In this document: positions 26,636 through 35,878 of the stretch, in pieces | How the letters are laid out: each line of letters opens with the position of its first letter | Numbering within the stretch: position 1 is the first letter of the stretch | Source: Levilactobacillus andaensis | GTDB taxonomy: Bacteria > Bacillota > Bacilli > Lactobacillales > Lactobacillaceae | Reading direction: 5' to 3' | Length of the DNA stretch: 64,000 nt | Assembly (NCBI RefSeq): GCF_016861695.1 | Contig: NZ_BOLP01000004.1 | Span: 62,001-126,000 of the forward strand | Program-made: the position numbers and the translations under genes | The notes under the pieces: model-generated | Told to the model about the DNA's origin: nothing | The model's input: only the letters and a program-made list of their open reading frames with translations | Database searches by the model: none

Positions 26636-28312
26636 TTACATATCGAAGTGTTCTGGATCGATAACTTGTGGAATATCCGTTACCTTTTTCCATTCTTCAG
26701 GGTCGTCGTAGAGACGGTAACCAGTACCTGGTCCTTGATAGTCGTTCCCTTCGTTGACGGCAGATTCAACATGCCATTTGTCATCGAAAATAGCCGACGT
26801 TTGGAGATAGTCCCCAACAACTTTTTGCTTTTGAAGGTTCAGAATGGCTTCCGCAACATCCTTAACATCACCGTCAACTAACGCCTTAATAACGTCAACG
26901 GCTGTAATTCCTCTGTCCATCATATCTTGGGCAGCCTTCATATCAGCAACCTTATCACGTTTTGGCATGTCTTCATGAACATCAGCATAAGTTGCAGCTT
27001 CAACTTCTTCATCGGTAATAGCAGGTAAACCTAAACCTTTGAAGACGATTTGCAACGACTTAGCGGCTTTCCGACGAACGTTAATGGCATCTTCTTCTTT
27101 GATTGAATGAATCCCAAATGATTGACCATAATCCCGTGACAGGAAGTGAATGTCATCGTAATCATAGACATCTTCGTTAGAACCAGCAAAAGTGTTATCT
27201 GGGTTTGGTTCGGCACCAAATCCTGAGCAGATGAAGTCGGTCCCACCGATAAATTGACCCATGAAACGCCAAGTCCGACGCATTGAGGAGTGAGAGAACG
27301 ATTGGTCACTCCCAGTTGCGGCTTCCAAGTCGTACATCATGCACAACAGGTTTTCACCTAAAACTTCACGTAACCCATTCGGAACGGCCGTTGGAATTGA
27401 AATACAACTGAGTGACCCGTTTTGTAGCCCTTGTACACCAGAAGCCTTCGATAACAAGATGCACCGTGCTTCCAAGTAGAGCATTGATTTACCTTCTGGG
27501 TAGCCCATCAAAACTTCTGAACCAGAACCAGACGTAAAGCGCATTTTAATTCCACGAGAAGCATAGCAAGATGCCAAGAACCCTTTAGACCAAGGCGTAT
27601 CATCGCCATCGGTAAATGAACGGTCAGTCCCATAAACAGAAATGGTTTCGGCATAAGAGGTCAAGCCCCGCATCCCTAATTGCAATTCGGTTGCTTCGTC
27701 AACGGAACATTGGTGAAGAACACCAGGCCGGCCTGTTTGCGAACCAACCAATACTGAAAGCGCGTTGAAAGGAGCATCCCGACTAACAGCAGTGGTCGTT
27801 TCTTCTTCAGCGAATCCTCTCAAAGCAGCTTCAGCAGCGTCAGCAGCTAATTCGACTGGATTGTCGATATAGTTGGTAACGTGACTTTGGTTAGCTGGCT
27901 TGCGCCGTTCACGCATCTTCTTAGCACCCATGATCATTTCACCAAAGTCAAGTTGGCAGATAACATCTTGACCCTTGGCAGGCGTCATGGCCGTCGTGTA
28001 CTTCAGAACTTCTTTGTGAGAAACGTTAGGATCAATTAACATCTTAGCAATCTTAGCGGAGTCCGTTGCCATTACTTTTTCAGCATTTTCAATGTTGATC
28101 CCATAATTGGCAATGTACATATCAATCAAATCAAAGTCTTCACGTTTTTTCCCGTCCATTTCGGTAATGATCCCATTTTCAACCTTAACACTTGGTTCAG
28201 GGTCATTAGGACTCTTCATCGCAACGAATCCTTCTTCAGGCCACTCTTTAACAATGACATCTTTATTGATTGGACGCTGTTCTAGCTTTTCAAATCTTTT
28301 TTGACGTTTCAT
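26636..28312 (-). CDS. pduC: B12-dependent diol dehydratase large (catalytic) subunit
   Basis: 558 residues; TIM barrel that dehydrates 1,2-diols (and often glycerol or 2,3-butanediol) with adenosylcobalamin. Aligned by eye to the Klebsiella enzyme, all catalytic and metal positions are kept: Q142, H144, E171, E222, Q297, D336 and S363 here. Q337 and F375 of the substrate pocket are also kept. Two pocket positions differ: Leu301 for V300 and Thr374 for M373. It is followed by pduD and pduE at short spacing. Whether the main substrate is propanediol, glycerol or butanediol is open. Confidence 0.96.
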   Translation of the reverse strand: MKRQKRFEKLEQRPINKDVIVKEWPEEGFVAMKSPNDPEPSVKVENGIITEMDGKKREDFDLIDMYIANYGINIENAEKVMATDSAKIAKMLIDPNVSHKEVLKYTTAMTPAKGQDVICQLDFGEMIMGAKKMRERRKPANQSHVTNYIDNPVELAADAAEAALRGFAEEETTTAVSRDAPFNALSVLVGSQTGRPGVLHQCSVDEATELQLGMRGLTSYAETISVYGTDRSFTDGDDTPWSKGFLASCYASRGIKMRFTSGSGSEVLMGYPEGKSMLYLEARCILLSKASGVQGLQNGSLSCISIPTAVPNGLREVLGENLLCMMYDLEAATGSDQSFSHSSMRRTWRFMGQFIGGTDFICSGFGAEPNPDNTFAGSNEDVYDYDDIHFLSRDYGQSFGIHSIKEEDAINVRRKAAKSLQIVFKGLGLPAITDEEVEAATYADVHEDMPKRDKVADMKAAQDMMDRGITAVDVIKALVDGDVKDVAEAILNLQKQKVVGDYLQTSAIFDDKWHVESAVNEGNDYQGPGTGYRLYDDPEEWKKVTDIPQVIDPEHFDM

Positions 28313-28339
28313 TAAGTAATCCTCCTTAGAATAAAGTTT

Positions 28340-29056
28340 TTACTGAATGTAGGAGGGATAATCATTTGATGGCTTATCTCCCATTTGTCCCAGCAACTCT
28401 AGTCCGCGTTCGCGAGCAGCAATAACGGCTTGACGAACTGCACCCGATTCGCCACTAATGGTCAACGTCCCTTCGTTGGAAGGACTACCATTGTGACTTG
28501 GCGTTGCCACCGAAATAATGTTTACACCAGCGGTCTTTAATGCTGTATCTGCCATGACAATACCAATTGCAGCAGGACAAGCATTGATGATTCCGAAGGC
28601 TTTGCCTTCTTCAGCACCTAAGGCTTCAGTTAAACAGCCAGCAGCTCGAGCAGTGTACTGTAATTCCACGTAACCGGCATCGTTCCCATATACATCGCCA
28701 AAGTAGTGATGCAGATTTTCAAAAGTTACTTTAATGGCCTCACGTACATCTGATGGATCATAACCACCAATGACGATCATGCAACCTTGTCCCCCGCCAC
28801 CTTTGGTATCATTCGTCCATTCAACATCAATTACTTCAGTATTGGTAGACTTAATCCCTTCATCCATTGAGAAGAGTTGTGGGCCGCCACCGGTACGGTC
28901 ACTGACGATTCCAATTACTGAATAGTGCTTTTTAACGTGCATCTTTTCTAGGAGCTCTGGATCTACGTTGGGAATACATAACCCAATTGTATCCCCAGCT
29001 GCATCGGCACCCACGAACTCCGGTGCGACACTGGTGGAATTCAAAAAGTCAATCAT
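28340..29056 (-). CDS. pduB: BMC shell trimer PduB (short, PduB'-like form)
   Basis: 238 residues with tandem BMC domains (AGDTIGLCIPNVDPELLEKM; GYVELQYTARAAGCL). ATG 29056 is preceded by AGGGGGC; an upstream in-frame start would fall before the ribosome site. The product starts about ten residues before the first BMC domain, so it lacks the roughly 37-residue N-terminal extension of full-length Salmonella PduB and resembles PduB'. It forms facet trimers. Confidence 0.92.
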   Translation of the reverse strand: MIDFLNSTSVAPEFVGADAAGDTIGLCIPNVDPELLEKMHVKKHYSVIGIVSDRTGGGPQLFSMDEGIKSTNTEVIDVEWTNDTKGGGGQGCMIVIGGYDPSDVREAIKVTFENLHHYFGDVYGNDAGYVELQYTARAAGCLTEALGAEEGKAFGIINACPAAIGIVMADTALKTAGVNIISVATPSHNGSPSNEGTLTISGESGAVRQAVIAARERGLELLGQMGDKPSNDYPSYIQ

Positions 29057-29115
29057 AAGACTGCCCCCTAATATTTTGTAACGGAGAATTTTCAATTAAA
29101 TTGCTTACTACTAAT

Positions 29116-29158
29116 AAAAAGGTCCTTATTTGTCCTCCACTCAAACAAAATAAGAACC
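29116..29158 (-). terminator. Intra-operon terminator between pduA and pduB
   Basis: On the minus strand GGTTCTTATTTTGT pairs with ACAAATAAGGACC (one bulge) and is followed by TTTTT. It should end part of the transcripts after pduA, giving more PduA than downstream proteins. Confidence 0.75.
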
Positions 29159-29176
29159 AATTTTAATGACTATTCT

Positions 29177-29455
29177 TTATTCTTTGTGTGGAAGAATTTT
29201 CTCAACATCCGTATGTGGACGAGGGATGACATAGCTGGAAACAACCTCACCGACGTTCCCTGCAGCCTGAACTCCTGCGTCTACAGCTGCTTTAACAGCT
29301 CCAACGTCGCCACGAACCATGGCAGTTACAAGACCGGCACCAATTTTCTGTTGACCGATTAAGGCAACGTTTGCAGCTTTAACCATTGCATCTGCTGCTT
29401 CAATTGAAGGTACTAAACCTCTCGTTTCAATCATACCAAGCGCTTCTTGTTCCAT
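29177..29455 (-). CDS. pduA: BMC shell hexamer PduA
   Basis: 92-residue BMC-H protein ([37 protein letters not shown]). First gene of the main operon, 5' UTR carrying a cre-like site. The pore loop region GEVV/KIGAG pattern is as in PduJ of this locus. Confidence 0.94.
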   Translation of the reverse strand: MEQEALGMIETRGLVPSIEAADAMVKAANVALIGQQKIGAGLVTAMVRGDVGAVKAAVDAGVQAAGNVGEVVSSYVIPRPHTDVEKILPHKE

Positions 29456-29476
29456 AAAGAAAGCCTCCTAATGTCA

Positions 29477-29521
29477 GTAAACGTTTGAAAACGCTTACTT
29501 TTTTATTACACGGCTATTATA
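29477..29521 (-). promoter_or_regulatory. pduA promoter region with cre sites
   Basis: A minus-strand TATAAT (29521-29516) lies about 60 nt before the start. Downstream of it TGAAAACGCTTACT at 29486-29499 fits the CcpA cre consensus with one mismatch, and a second, weaker cre-like palindrome overlaps at about 29477-29489. A roadblock-type catabolite repression is likely. Confidence 0.6.
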
Positions 29522-29679
29522 TAACAAGTGATTTAAATTTTCTTAGTCATTTTCATTTATAAATTGTGGCAGTTCATAAGATATTACCCTCATTTAGTAC
29601 GGATATTTGATTTTTATCATAAAATAAGCTATTGTGTACTCACTAACAAGGTTAGTGACCTCTAAAAGGAGACTTTTTT

Positions 29680-30744
29680 ATGAATTTTAATTCACAAGAG
29701 ACGCGTTACATTCGTATCAAGCAGATTCTGACTTTATTTTATCAGCTAACGAAGACCCATCTTGCCTTTATTGACGCCTCATTACACCTTGTCACAAACG
29801 ATGGCGTGTTCCTAGATACTGGCAAAGTTACCACCTTTTTTCACCAAAAAAATCTTTCACTATTCTTTCCCTTGACTACAAACGGGCAATTCAATGGCTT
29901 GTTTGTTACAAATAAAAATAATATTCCTGTTAATACAACTTCCTTACATCAGGAGGCCTTGGAAAATATTGCCATCAGTGTCCTAAATGCTTACTATCAA
30001 GAGATTAGCGTCCTGTCCCCCTTGACCAAAGAGGACTTGATGAAGGGCCGTCAACTCCTCAATTTAATTATCTCCGGATCGACAAATGAAATTGAAAATC
30101 CAACTAACAAGCTTAAACAATCCCAGGACGTCAACAATAGTAAAGGCATCAATGATATTGACATCGCCTTATCTTACATAGATCAAAATATCGATCAAAA
30201 GCTCACACTAGACACAGTGGCAAAAAATTCTTATTTATCACCAGCATATTTAAGCCGACTATTCAAAGAACATTTTAAAATTAACTTTTCAAGTTATATT
30301 CGAATCAGAAAAATTGCTCTAGCCCAGATACAATTAATTTCGACTGACAACCCCATCAGCGATATTTCGAATACCATTGGTTTTGCTCGAGCAAACTATT
30401 TCAACAAGGTTTTCAAAGAAACCACCAGCCTAACCCCATTACAATTCCGCAAGCGGTATAGCGGTGCTCAGAAAATTTACACCATCAACCGCGACTTAGA
30501 GTGGAACGACAATATTTCAGTTTATGCTGCATCTCAACACTACTTTCAAAAAGAAGGGATTGTCTTAAAAGAAAAAAGTATCAATGGCCGGCCTTGCATC
30601 GTTGCCATCGATGGTCTGTCTTCTTTAAGCAACACAAAGGGCTGGATCTACCTAGTGGATGGCGTTCAACCTCAAATCTTTCCAAGCGAAACTTATGTTA
30701 AAAATAAATCTGTCATCCAATGGATCTACGTCACACTCTCCTAA
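29680..30744 (+). CDS. pocR: AraC-family regulator (PocR-like) with a C-terminal DUF4430-like segment
   Basis: 354 residues. Residues 1-110 form an N-terminal sensor-like region; residues 155-262 hold two HTHs of an AraC domain (LTLDTVAKNSYLSPAYLSRLF; ISDISNTIGFARANYFNKVF). Residues 275-354 continue past the AraC domain and align by pattern with the C-terminal half of DUF4430 in the exported protein at 33669: GL, then GW-x-Y-x-V-x-G, then a V-x-N-x3-V-x-W-x-Y block with identical spacing from GW to the end. It is divergent from pduA and is the expected activator. Cobalamin sensing by the tail is an inference. Confidence 0.85.
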   Translation: MNFNSQETRYIRIKQILTLFYQLTKTHLAFIDASLHLVTNDGVFLDTGKVTTFFHQKNLSLFFPLTTNGQFNGLFVTNKNNIPVNTTSLHQEALENIAISVLNAYYQEISVLSPLTKEDLMKGRQLLNLIISGSTNEIENPTNKLKQSQDVNNSKGINDIDIALSYIDQNIDQKLTLDTVAKNSYLSPAYLSRLFKEHFKINFSSYIRIRKIALAQIQLISTDNPISDISNTIGFARANYFNKVFKETTSLTPLQFRKRYSGAQKIYTINRDLEWNDNISVYAASQHYFQKEGIVLKEKSINGRPCIVAIDGLSSLSNTKGWIYLVDGVQPQIFPSETYVKNKSVIQWIYVTLS

Positions 30745-30922
30745 GACAAATGGTATTTCAAAAAAAGTGGTGAGATTTTCGGAAATTATGAAAATTTTGT
30801 CGCTTTTTTGTCATTTTTTCGTTGAAAATACTAACAATAATGACAAATTATCATTTAAAACAAGTATTATTACTTTAGAGTTATCCGAGAATAATAACTT
30901 ATTTTTTTCACAATCCACCGTC
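30745..30922. other. AT-rich intergenic stretch after pocR
   Basis: No gene or clear terminator seen; very AT-rich with T runs. Confidence 0.3.
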
Positions 30923-31060
30923 TGAAACCGCTTACCATTACAACGTTACAGCCGCATAATCCTTCTATAGACGACCAATCTCTTTTAAGCAAAATGCTCA
31001 GAAATACTGATTTTACGAAAAAGAAAGCGCTTTACATACAATAATCGGGTGCTATATAAT
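30923..31060 (+). promoter_or_regulatory. Promoter and cre sites of the SDR-LDH unit
   Basis: TTTACA at 31031-31036 and TATAAT at 31055-31060 (18-nt spacer). A cre-like TGAAACCGCTTACC lies at 30923-30936 and a palindrome AAAGCGCTTT at 31024-31033 touches the -35 box. This implies catabolite repression by CcpA, as for pduA. Confidence 0.65.
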
Positions 31061-31095
31061 ACCTTTGTAACAAACTTTAGAACGGAGGCTTTATA

Positions 31096-31854
31096 ATGGG
31101 ACGTTTGCAAGGTAAGGTTGCATTAGTTACTGGTGGATCAAAGGGTATCGGTAAGTCCATCGTTGAACGTTTTGCTCAAGAGGGTGCTAAAGTCGTATTT
31201 ACGGCGATTGAAAAAGAAGCTGGCGACTTATTGGAAAAGGAATTAATTCCAAACCGGCTGGTATTTATGCAACAGGATGTTTCAAAAAAGGATGACTGGG
31301 ACCGGGTCATCAGTGCTACGATGAAAAAATTTGGCAAAATCAATATTATCGTAAACAACGCCGGAATCGGTGTCTTTTCTGATATTGAAAAAATGGATGA
31401 GAGAAACTGGAATTCTACGATCGGCGTTAATCTTACAGGGACAATGTGGGGTGTCAAATACGGGATTAAGGTCATGAAGAACAATCACGAAAAGAACTCC
31501 ATTATCAACCTTTGTTCCGTAGAAGGTTTAATTGGTGACCCCGACTTACTCGCTTACAATGCTTCTAAAGGTGGCGTTCGCTTGATGACCAAGTCCGCCG
31601 CATTGCATTGTGCTCGCGAAGGCTATGATATTCGGATTAACTCCGTCCACCCAGGCTACGTCAACACACCATTAGTTGAAAACCTCGAAAAGACTGATCC
31701 TAAGGTTGCCGATCACTTAGTTTCACTGCACCCAATGGGTCGCTTAGCTGAACCAAGTGAAGTCGCAAACATGGCTTTGTTCCTTGCATCAGACGAGTCA
31801 TCATTTAGCACTGGTTCAGAATTCTTAGTCGATGGTGGATATACTGCACAATAA
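31096..31854 (+). CDS. Short-chain dehydrogenase, R-specific (secondary) alcohol dehydrogenase-like
   Basis: 252 residues, close in pattern to the L. brevis R-specific alcohol dehydrogenase throughout, including the C-terminal VDGGYTAQ whose last Gln binds Mg in that enzyme. Rossmann motif TGGSKGIG (12-19), NNAG, catalytic S141, Y154, K158 (YNASK). L. brevis RADH has G37-R38, which favour NADPH; here they are A37-I38-E39, so the Arg is lost and NADH use is more likely. It has no targeting helix. It probably reduces the ketone or aldehyde made by diol dehydratase, taking the place of PduQ. ATG follows GGAGG. Confidence 0.85.
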   Translation: MGRLQGKVALVTGGSKGIGKSIVERFAQEGAKVVFTAIEKEAGDLLEKELIPNRLVFMQQDVSKKDDWDRVISATMKKFGKINIIVNNAGIGVFSDIEKMDERNWNSTIGVNLTGTMWGVKYGIKVMKNNHEKNSIINLCSVEGLIGDPDLLAYNASKGGVRLMTKSAALHCAREGYDIRINSVHPGYVNTPLVENLEKTDPKVADHLVSLHPMGRLAEPSEVANMALFLASDESSFSTGSEFLVDGGYTAQ

Positions 31855-31865
31855 TCGACTAGTAA

Positions 31866-33029
<1,164 letters not shown>

Positions 33030-33125
33030 CCATTTATCAATTACTAGCTCTTGTTGTACAACGCCAAAGCTAATAAGCCTCCACTAAAAACTAAGGTTGA
33101 CTGTACACAGAAGATAAATTAGATA

Positions 33126-33169
33126 AAAAAGATATGGCACCCTCACGTCGAGGATGCCATATCTTTTTT
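33126..33169. terminator. Bidirectional terminator between LDH and pduV
   Basis: AAAAAAGATATGGCA(C)CCTC/GAGG(A)TGCCATATCTTTTTT, a long nearly perfect stem with T runs on both sides; ends the convergent LDH and ECF-pduV transcripts. Confidence 0.9.
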
Positions 33170-33238
33170 GGTAGAGCACTAATCAAGAACGCAACTCAAA
33201 TAAACGGCAGATTTTGAATATTTTAAAGACAAAATCTG

Positions 33239-33667
33239 TTAATCATCCAAGAATTTACGAAGAGCTTCCGTATGCTCACCAGTCAAAGCGGACACTTTGA
33301 ATATTTGCTGTGCGCCAGCTCGTTTCAGCTGGTCACTCGCCCAAACAATTGCAGTCTGATCAGCAATATCTGTTTTAGTGACCACACCCACTACCGGTCG
33401 AGCAAACATCGTACTGAGCGCTTCCGGAAAGATTAAACGTTGATCCGTGGCGCTCTGTAGCATAACGACCACATCAACGTCCATCGCAGTTGTGGCCAAA
33501 CTTGTATACATCCGCCGATGCTCAATATATTCTCCCGGTGTATCAACAATGTTCTGATAAAATTCTAGCACTTGCGTCTTGTCATAATGAATGGTCAGAT
33601 CCTTCAGCCGTTGCAAAAGAGTCGTCTTACCACAGCCAATGGCACCAATAAACATCGCTCGTTTCAT
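33239..33667 (-). CDS. pduV: EutP/PduV-family small GTPase-like protein
   Basis: 142 residues with G1 GAIGCGKTT, G3 DTPGEY and G4 TKTD. The ATG at 33667 starts MKRAMFIGAIG like other PduV/EutP; an upstream in-frame codon gives a longer frame inside the previous gene. It starts 1 nt after the DUF4430 gene's stop, so it is part of the transporter operon and not of the shell operon. PduV has been linked to BMC movement or positioning in enterobacteria. Confidence 0.88.
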   Translation of the reverse strand: MKRAMFIGAIGCGKTTLLQRLKDLTIHYDKTQVLEFYQNIVDTPGEYIEHRRMYTSLATTAMDVDVVVMLQSATDQRLIFPEALSTMFARPVVGVVTKTDIADQTAIVWASDQLKRAGAQQIFKVSALTGEHTEALRKFLDD

Positions 33668-33668
33668 C

Positions 33669-34415
33669 TTAGTACCCCGCTGTCGTGAAGTACCAGTGCA
33701 CATCGTCGCCGTTGGTCACGTGCTTGGCATTCGCGGCTTCATCAATGAACTTACCATTGACCTTGTACTTCCAACCGCTACCGACCTTTACATCATTTTC
33801 AGCGAGACCGTTAATGCTGCTGACATACACAGCCACACCACTTTGATAGACCAATTTCAGCTTAGACGCCTTCAGGACTGAGAAGGCCGTGGCATTCTTG
33901 GAAATGGCCACTGAGTCATTGAAGAGTGTCTTCTTGTAGCCCGACACCGTCAAATGAACCTTCCCAGTCGATTGCGACTTAGGCGTTGACTTCTTAGTTG
34001 TCGCAGCCGCTTCCCGCTTGGTCGTCGGTTGCGTCGCCTTAGCCGTCTTTTTGGCCGCCGTCGACTTCTTAGTGGACCGTGCCGTCGTCACTTTTTTGGC
34101 CTTAACGCTGGCCGTACTAGCGGCCTTGGTCGACCGTTTAGACTTTTTGGTGGCCTTGGCACGGGCCTTAGAACTGGCCTTAGAACTGGCCTTACGCTTA
34201 GATGACGATGACTTCTTGTGCGCGTCCTTTTTCGCCGCAACCTTTTTGGCCTGCGATGAAGAAGACGCCGACTGACTTGCAGATGAACTCCGACTTGATG
34301 ACGAACTCGTCTGTGGCGCCGTGGACTGCTGTGCATGCTGCTGCATGGCCAGCGCCGTTCCCATAGTGAAAATGGTGACGACGACCGCCACGATGATCCA
34401 GACTGACTTTTTCAT
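33669..34415 (-). CDS. Exported DUF4430 (transcobalamin C-terminal-like) protein
   Basis: 248 residues: N-terminal signal/anchor (residues 3-23), a very Ser/Ala/Lys/Thr-rich linker (about 30-150) that could span the cell wall, then a DUF4430 domain with INGLAEND, GSGWKYKVNG (W215) and DDVHWYF. DUF4430 corresponds to the beta domain of intrinsic factor and transcobalamin. It follows the alpha-barrel gene by 19 nt and precedes pduV by 1 nt. I infer vitamin B12 (or related corrinoid) capture. Confidence 0.82.
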   Translation of the reverse strand: MKKSVWIIVAVVVTIFTMGTALAMQQHAQQSTAPQTSSSSSRSSSASQSASSSSQAKKVAAKKDAHKKSSSSKRKASSKASSKARAKATKKSKRSTKAASTASVKAKKVTTARSTKKSTAAKKTAKATQPTTKREAAATTKKSTPKSQSTGKVHLTVSGYKKTLFNDSVAISKNATAFSVLKASKLKLVYQSGVAVYVSSINGLAENDVKVGSGWKYKVNGKFIDEAANAKHVTNGDDVHWYFTTAGY

Positions 34416-34434
34416 GACTGACGCTCCTTAACCT

Positions 34435-35487
34435 TTATTTGAACGTGTAGACCAATTTGTTGGTGTACGTACCGTTATGTGCGGCACTAGCAGCTAAGCT
34501 CACTTGACCGTAAGCTAAGGTCATACTGAAAGCATCTTTGACAGTACCGTCAGACTTCACGTAGCTCAACATTGCGCGTAATGGCGTTGCCGTTTGACCA
34601 CTAGTCAAAGCCGTCTTGTTGATGTTCTTGAAAGCTGCCTTCGTCGTTGCTAAGCCCATGATAGCTTCGGCAGTCGAGTTGGCGTTGGGGTTTTCCTTAC
34701 CGTTGTAAACGTAACCAAAGGCACCACTCTTGTAAACGGCCTTCTTCAGGTAGCTCCGGCCGGCAGTTGCAGCGGTTTTGACCGTCTTGTTCTTGCTCTT
34801 GCCCATAGCTAAGGCATTGACAGCAACGGCAGTCGTGTCACTGTCGACACTAGCAACGGTGTTGTTGTAAGCCCACCCCTTGTTGGATTGTTGGCTCTTA
34901 GCAATCTTCAAGCTTAATGAAGACTTAGAGAAAGCGGCCTTGCTAGGCTTCTTGAAGGTCTTGTTAGAAGAAACGGCAATCAAAGTCGTGCTTTGAACGT
35001 TAACCGTTTGCTTGTTCATTGACTTCTTGTACAGCGTGCTGACCAAGTTCATAGACTTCTTGGCACCAGCTGGCGTGTACTTCGTTGGGTTGACGCCAAT
35101 GGCCTGTAAACCGATGATGGCGTTGGCCAAGGTAGCTGGATCACTCTTGCTGGAAACGACCAAGTTCTTCTTAACTAACTTCTTCTGGCTAGTCGTAAAC
35201 TTGTAGCCTTGCTTCTTCAAACCCAACAGGAAATCGGAGTAACCGGCAGCGGCACCCGTGGTTGGATAAGCGGACTTGCTAAAAATCTTAGCTTTGCTAG
35301 TCAAGCCATCTTTGTTGGCCTTCATCATTTTCTTTGCGTATGTAGTTGCAGACTTGGTCTTGCTGGTCCGGTAACTCTTGCTAGCAGTCTTGACACTTGC
35401 AGCCCCTGCGTCAACGACTGGTACTAAGGTTCCCAAAGCCAATACTGCAGTTAGTGAAGCCGTCATTACTTTATTCATCTTAAACAT
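34435..35487 (-). CDS. Secreted alpha/alpha-toroid protein resembling the transcobalamin alpha domain
   Basis: 350 residues. A signal peptide (residues 1-about 30, ending ...VVDAGA-A) leads to a repeated helical domain with motifs SDTTAVAVNALA, NANSTAEAIMGLA and FSMTLAYGQVSLAASA, the pattern of prenyltransferase-like/transcobalamin barrels. Lys/Ser-rich throughout, no LPxTG. ATG 35487 has AAAGGA upstream. It precedes the DUF4430 gene in transcription, the same order as the two domains in the eukaryotic protein. Confidence 0.75.
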   Translation of the reverse strand: MFKMNKVMTASLTAVLALGTLVPVVDAGAASVKTASKSYRTSKTKSATTYAKKMMKANKDGLTSKAKIFSKSAYPTTGAAAGYSDFLLGLKKQGYKFTTSQKKLVKKNLVVSSKSDPATLANAIIGLQAIGVNPTKYTPAGAKKSMNLVSTLYKKSMNKQTVNVQSTTLIAVSSNKTFKKPSKAAFSKSSLSLKIAKSQQSNKGWAYNNTVASVDSDTTAVAVNALAMGKSKNKTVKTAATAGRSYLKKAVYKSGAFGYVYNGKENPNANSTAEAIMGLATTKAAFKNINKTALTSGQTATPLRAMLSYVKSDGTVKDAFSMTLAYGQVSLAASAAHNGTYTNKLVYTFK

Positions 35488-35522
35488 TATCCCATCATCC
35501 TTTAAATTAAATTTCACTGGTC

Positions 35523-35637
35523 ATAGTCGTCTACGGCTGGTAGATACGCCACCCTGTGAGGCAGACCTGGAGCCCAAATGCGGTCTCCGGTCTAAGACGA
35601 CATCCACAGGGTTCCGTACCTATCAGCCTACGACTAC
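35523..35637 (+). repeat. Long intergenic hairpin repeat, family B, copy 2
   Basis: GTCGTCTACGGCTGG...CACCCTGTG at left is an imperfect inverse of CACAGGGTTCC...CAGCCTACGAC at right. CCACCCTGTGAGGCAGACCTG is shared (inverted) with 61240-61260. It lies between the S-component gene and the alpha-barrel gene, so it may stop or stabilise the upstream transcript. Confidence 0.7.
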
Positions 35638-35878
35638 AATTAGTGTAGTTGTAAACCACGTGTTACCTTTTAATGTTTGCCACACCAGTTCTAACAACGA
35701 TTGAATTCCGAAAAAAGACAATAGCTACTGCCTACTAATCAATTATCCAGTCAACCATTAGACCCGCCCGCTAATAACTAGCGGTGGAACTTACCAAGAA
35801 CAATATCCGGCCATCCAACAGTCGCCCATTTCCCACATGCCAGCGTAGTCATTTCCCCGCTACACTAGCACATGCGGC
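35638..35878. other. Intergenic stretch upstream of the alpha-barrel gene
   Basis: About 240 nt. I looked for a cobalamin riboswitch core on either strand and did not see one. A promoter for the exported proteins should lie here. Confidence 0.35.

Noticed and set aside
33054-33125. Additional gene between the LDH gene and the terminator
   Set aside because: Too short and without start signals.
34088-34336. Arg/His-rich frame opposite in phase to the DUF4430 linker
   Set aside because: An artefact of the low-complexity Ser/Ala/Lys coding sequence.
35488-35878. Possible cobalamin riboswitch before the exported B12-binding candidates
   Set aside because: The conserved B12-box sequence was not found on either strand; the structured part is a family B repeat.
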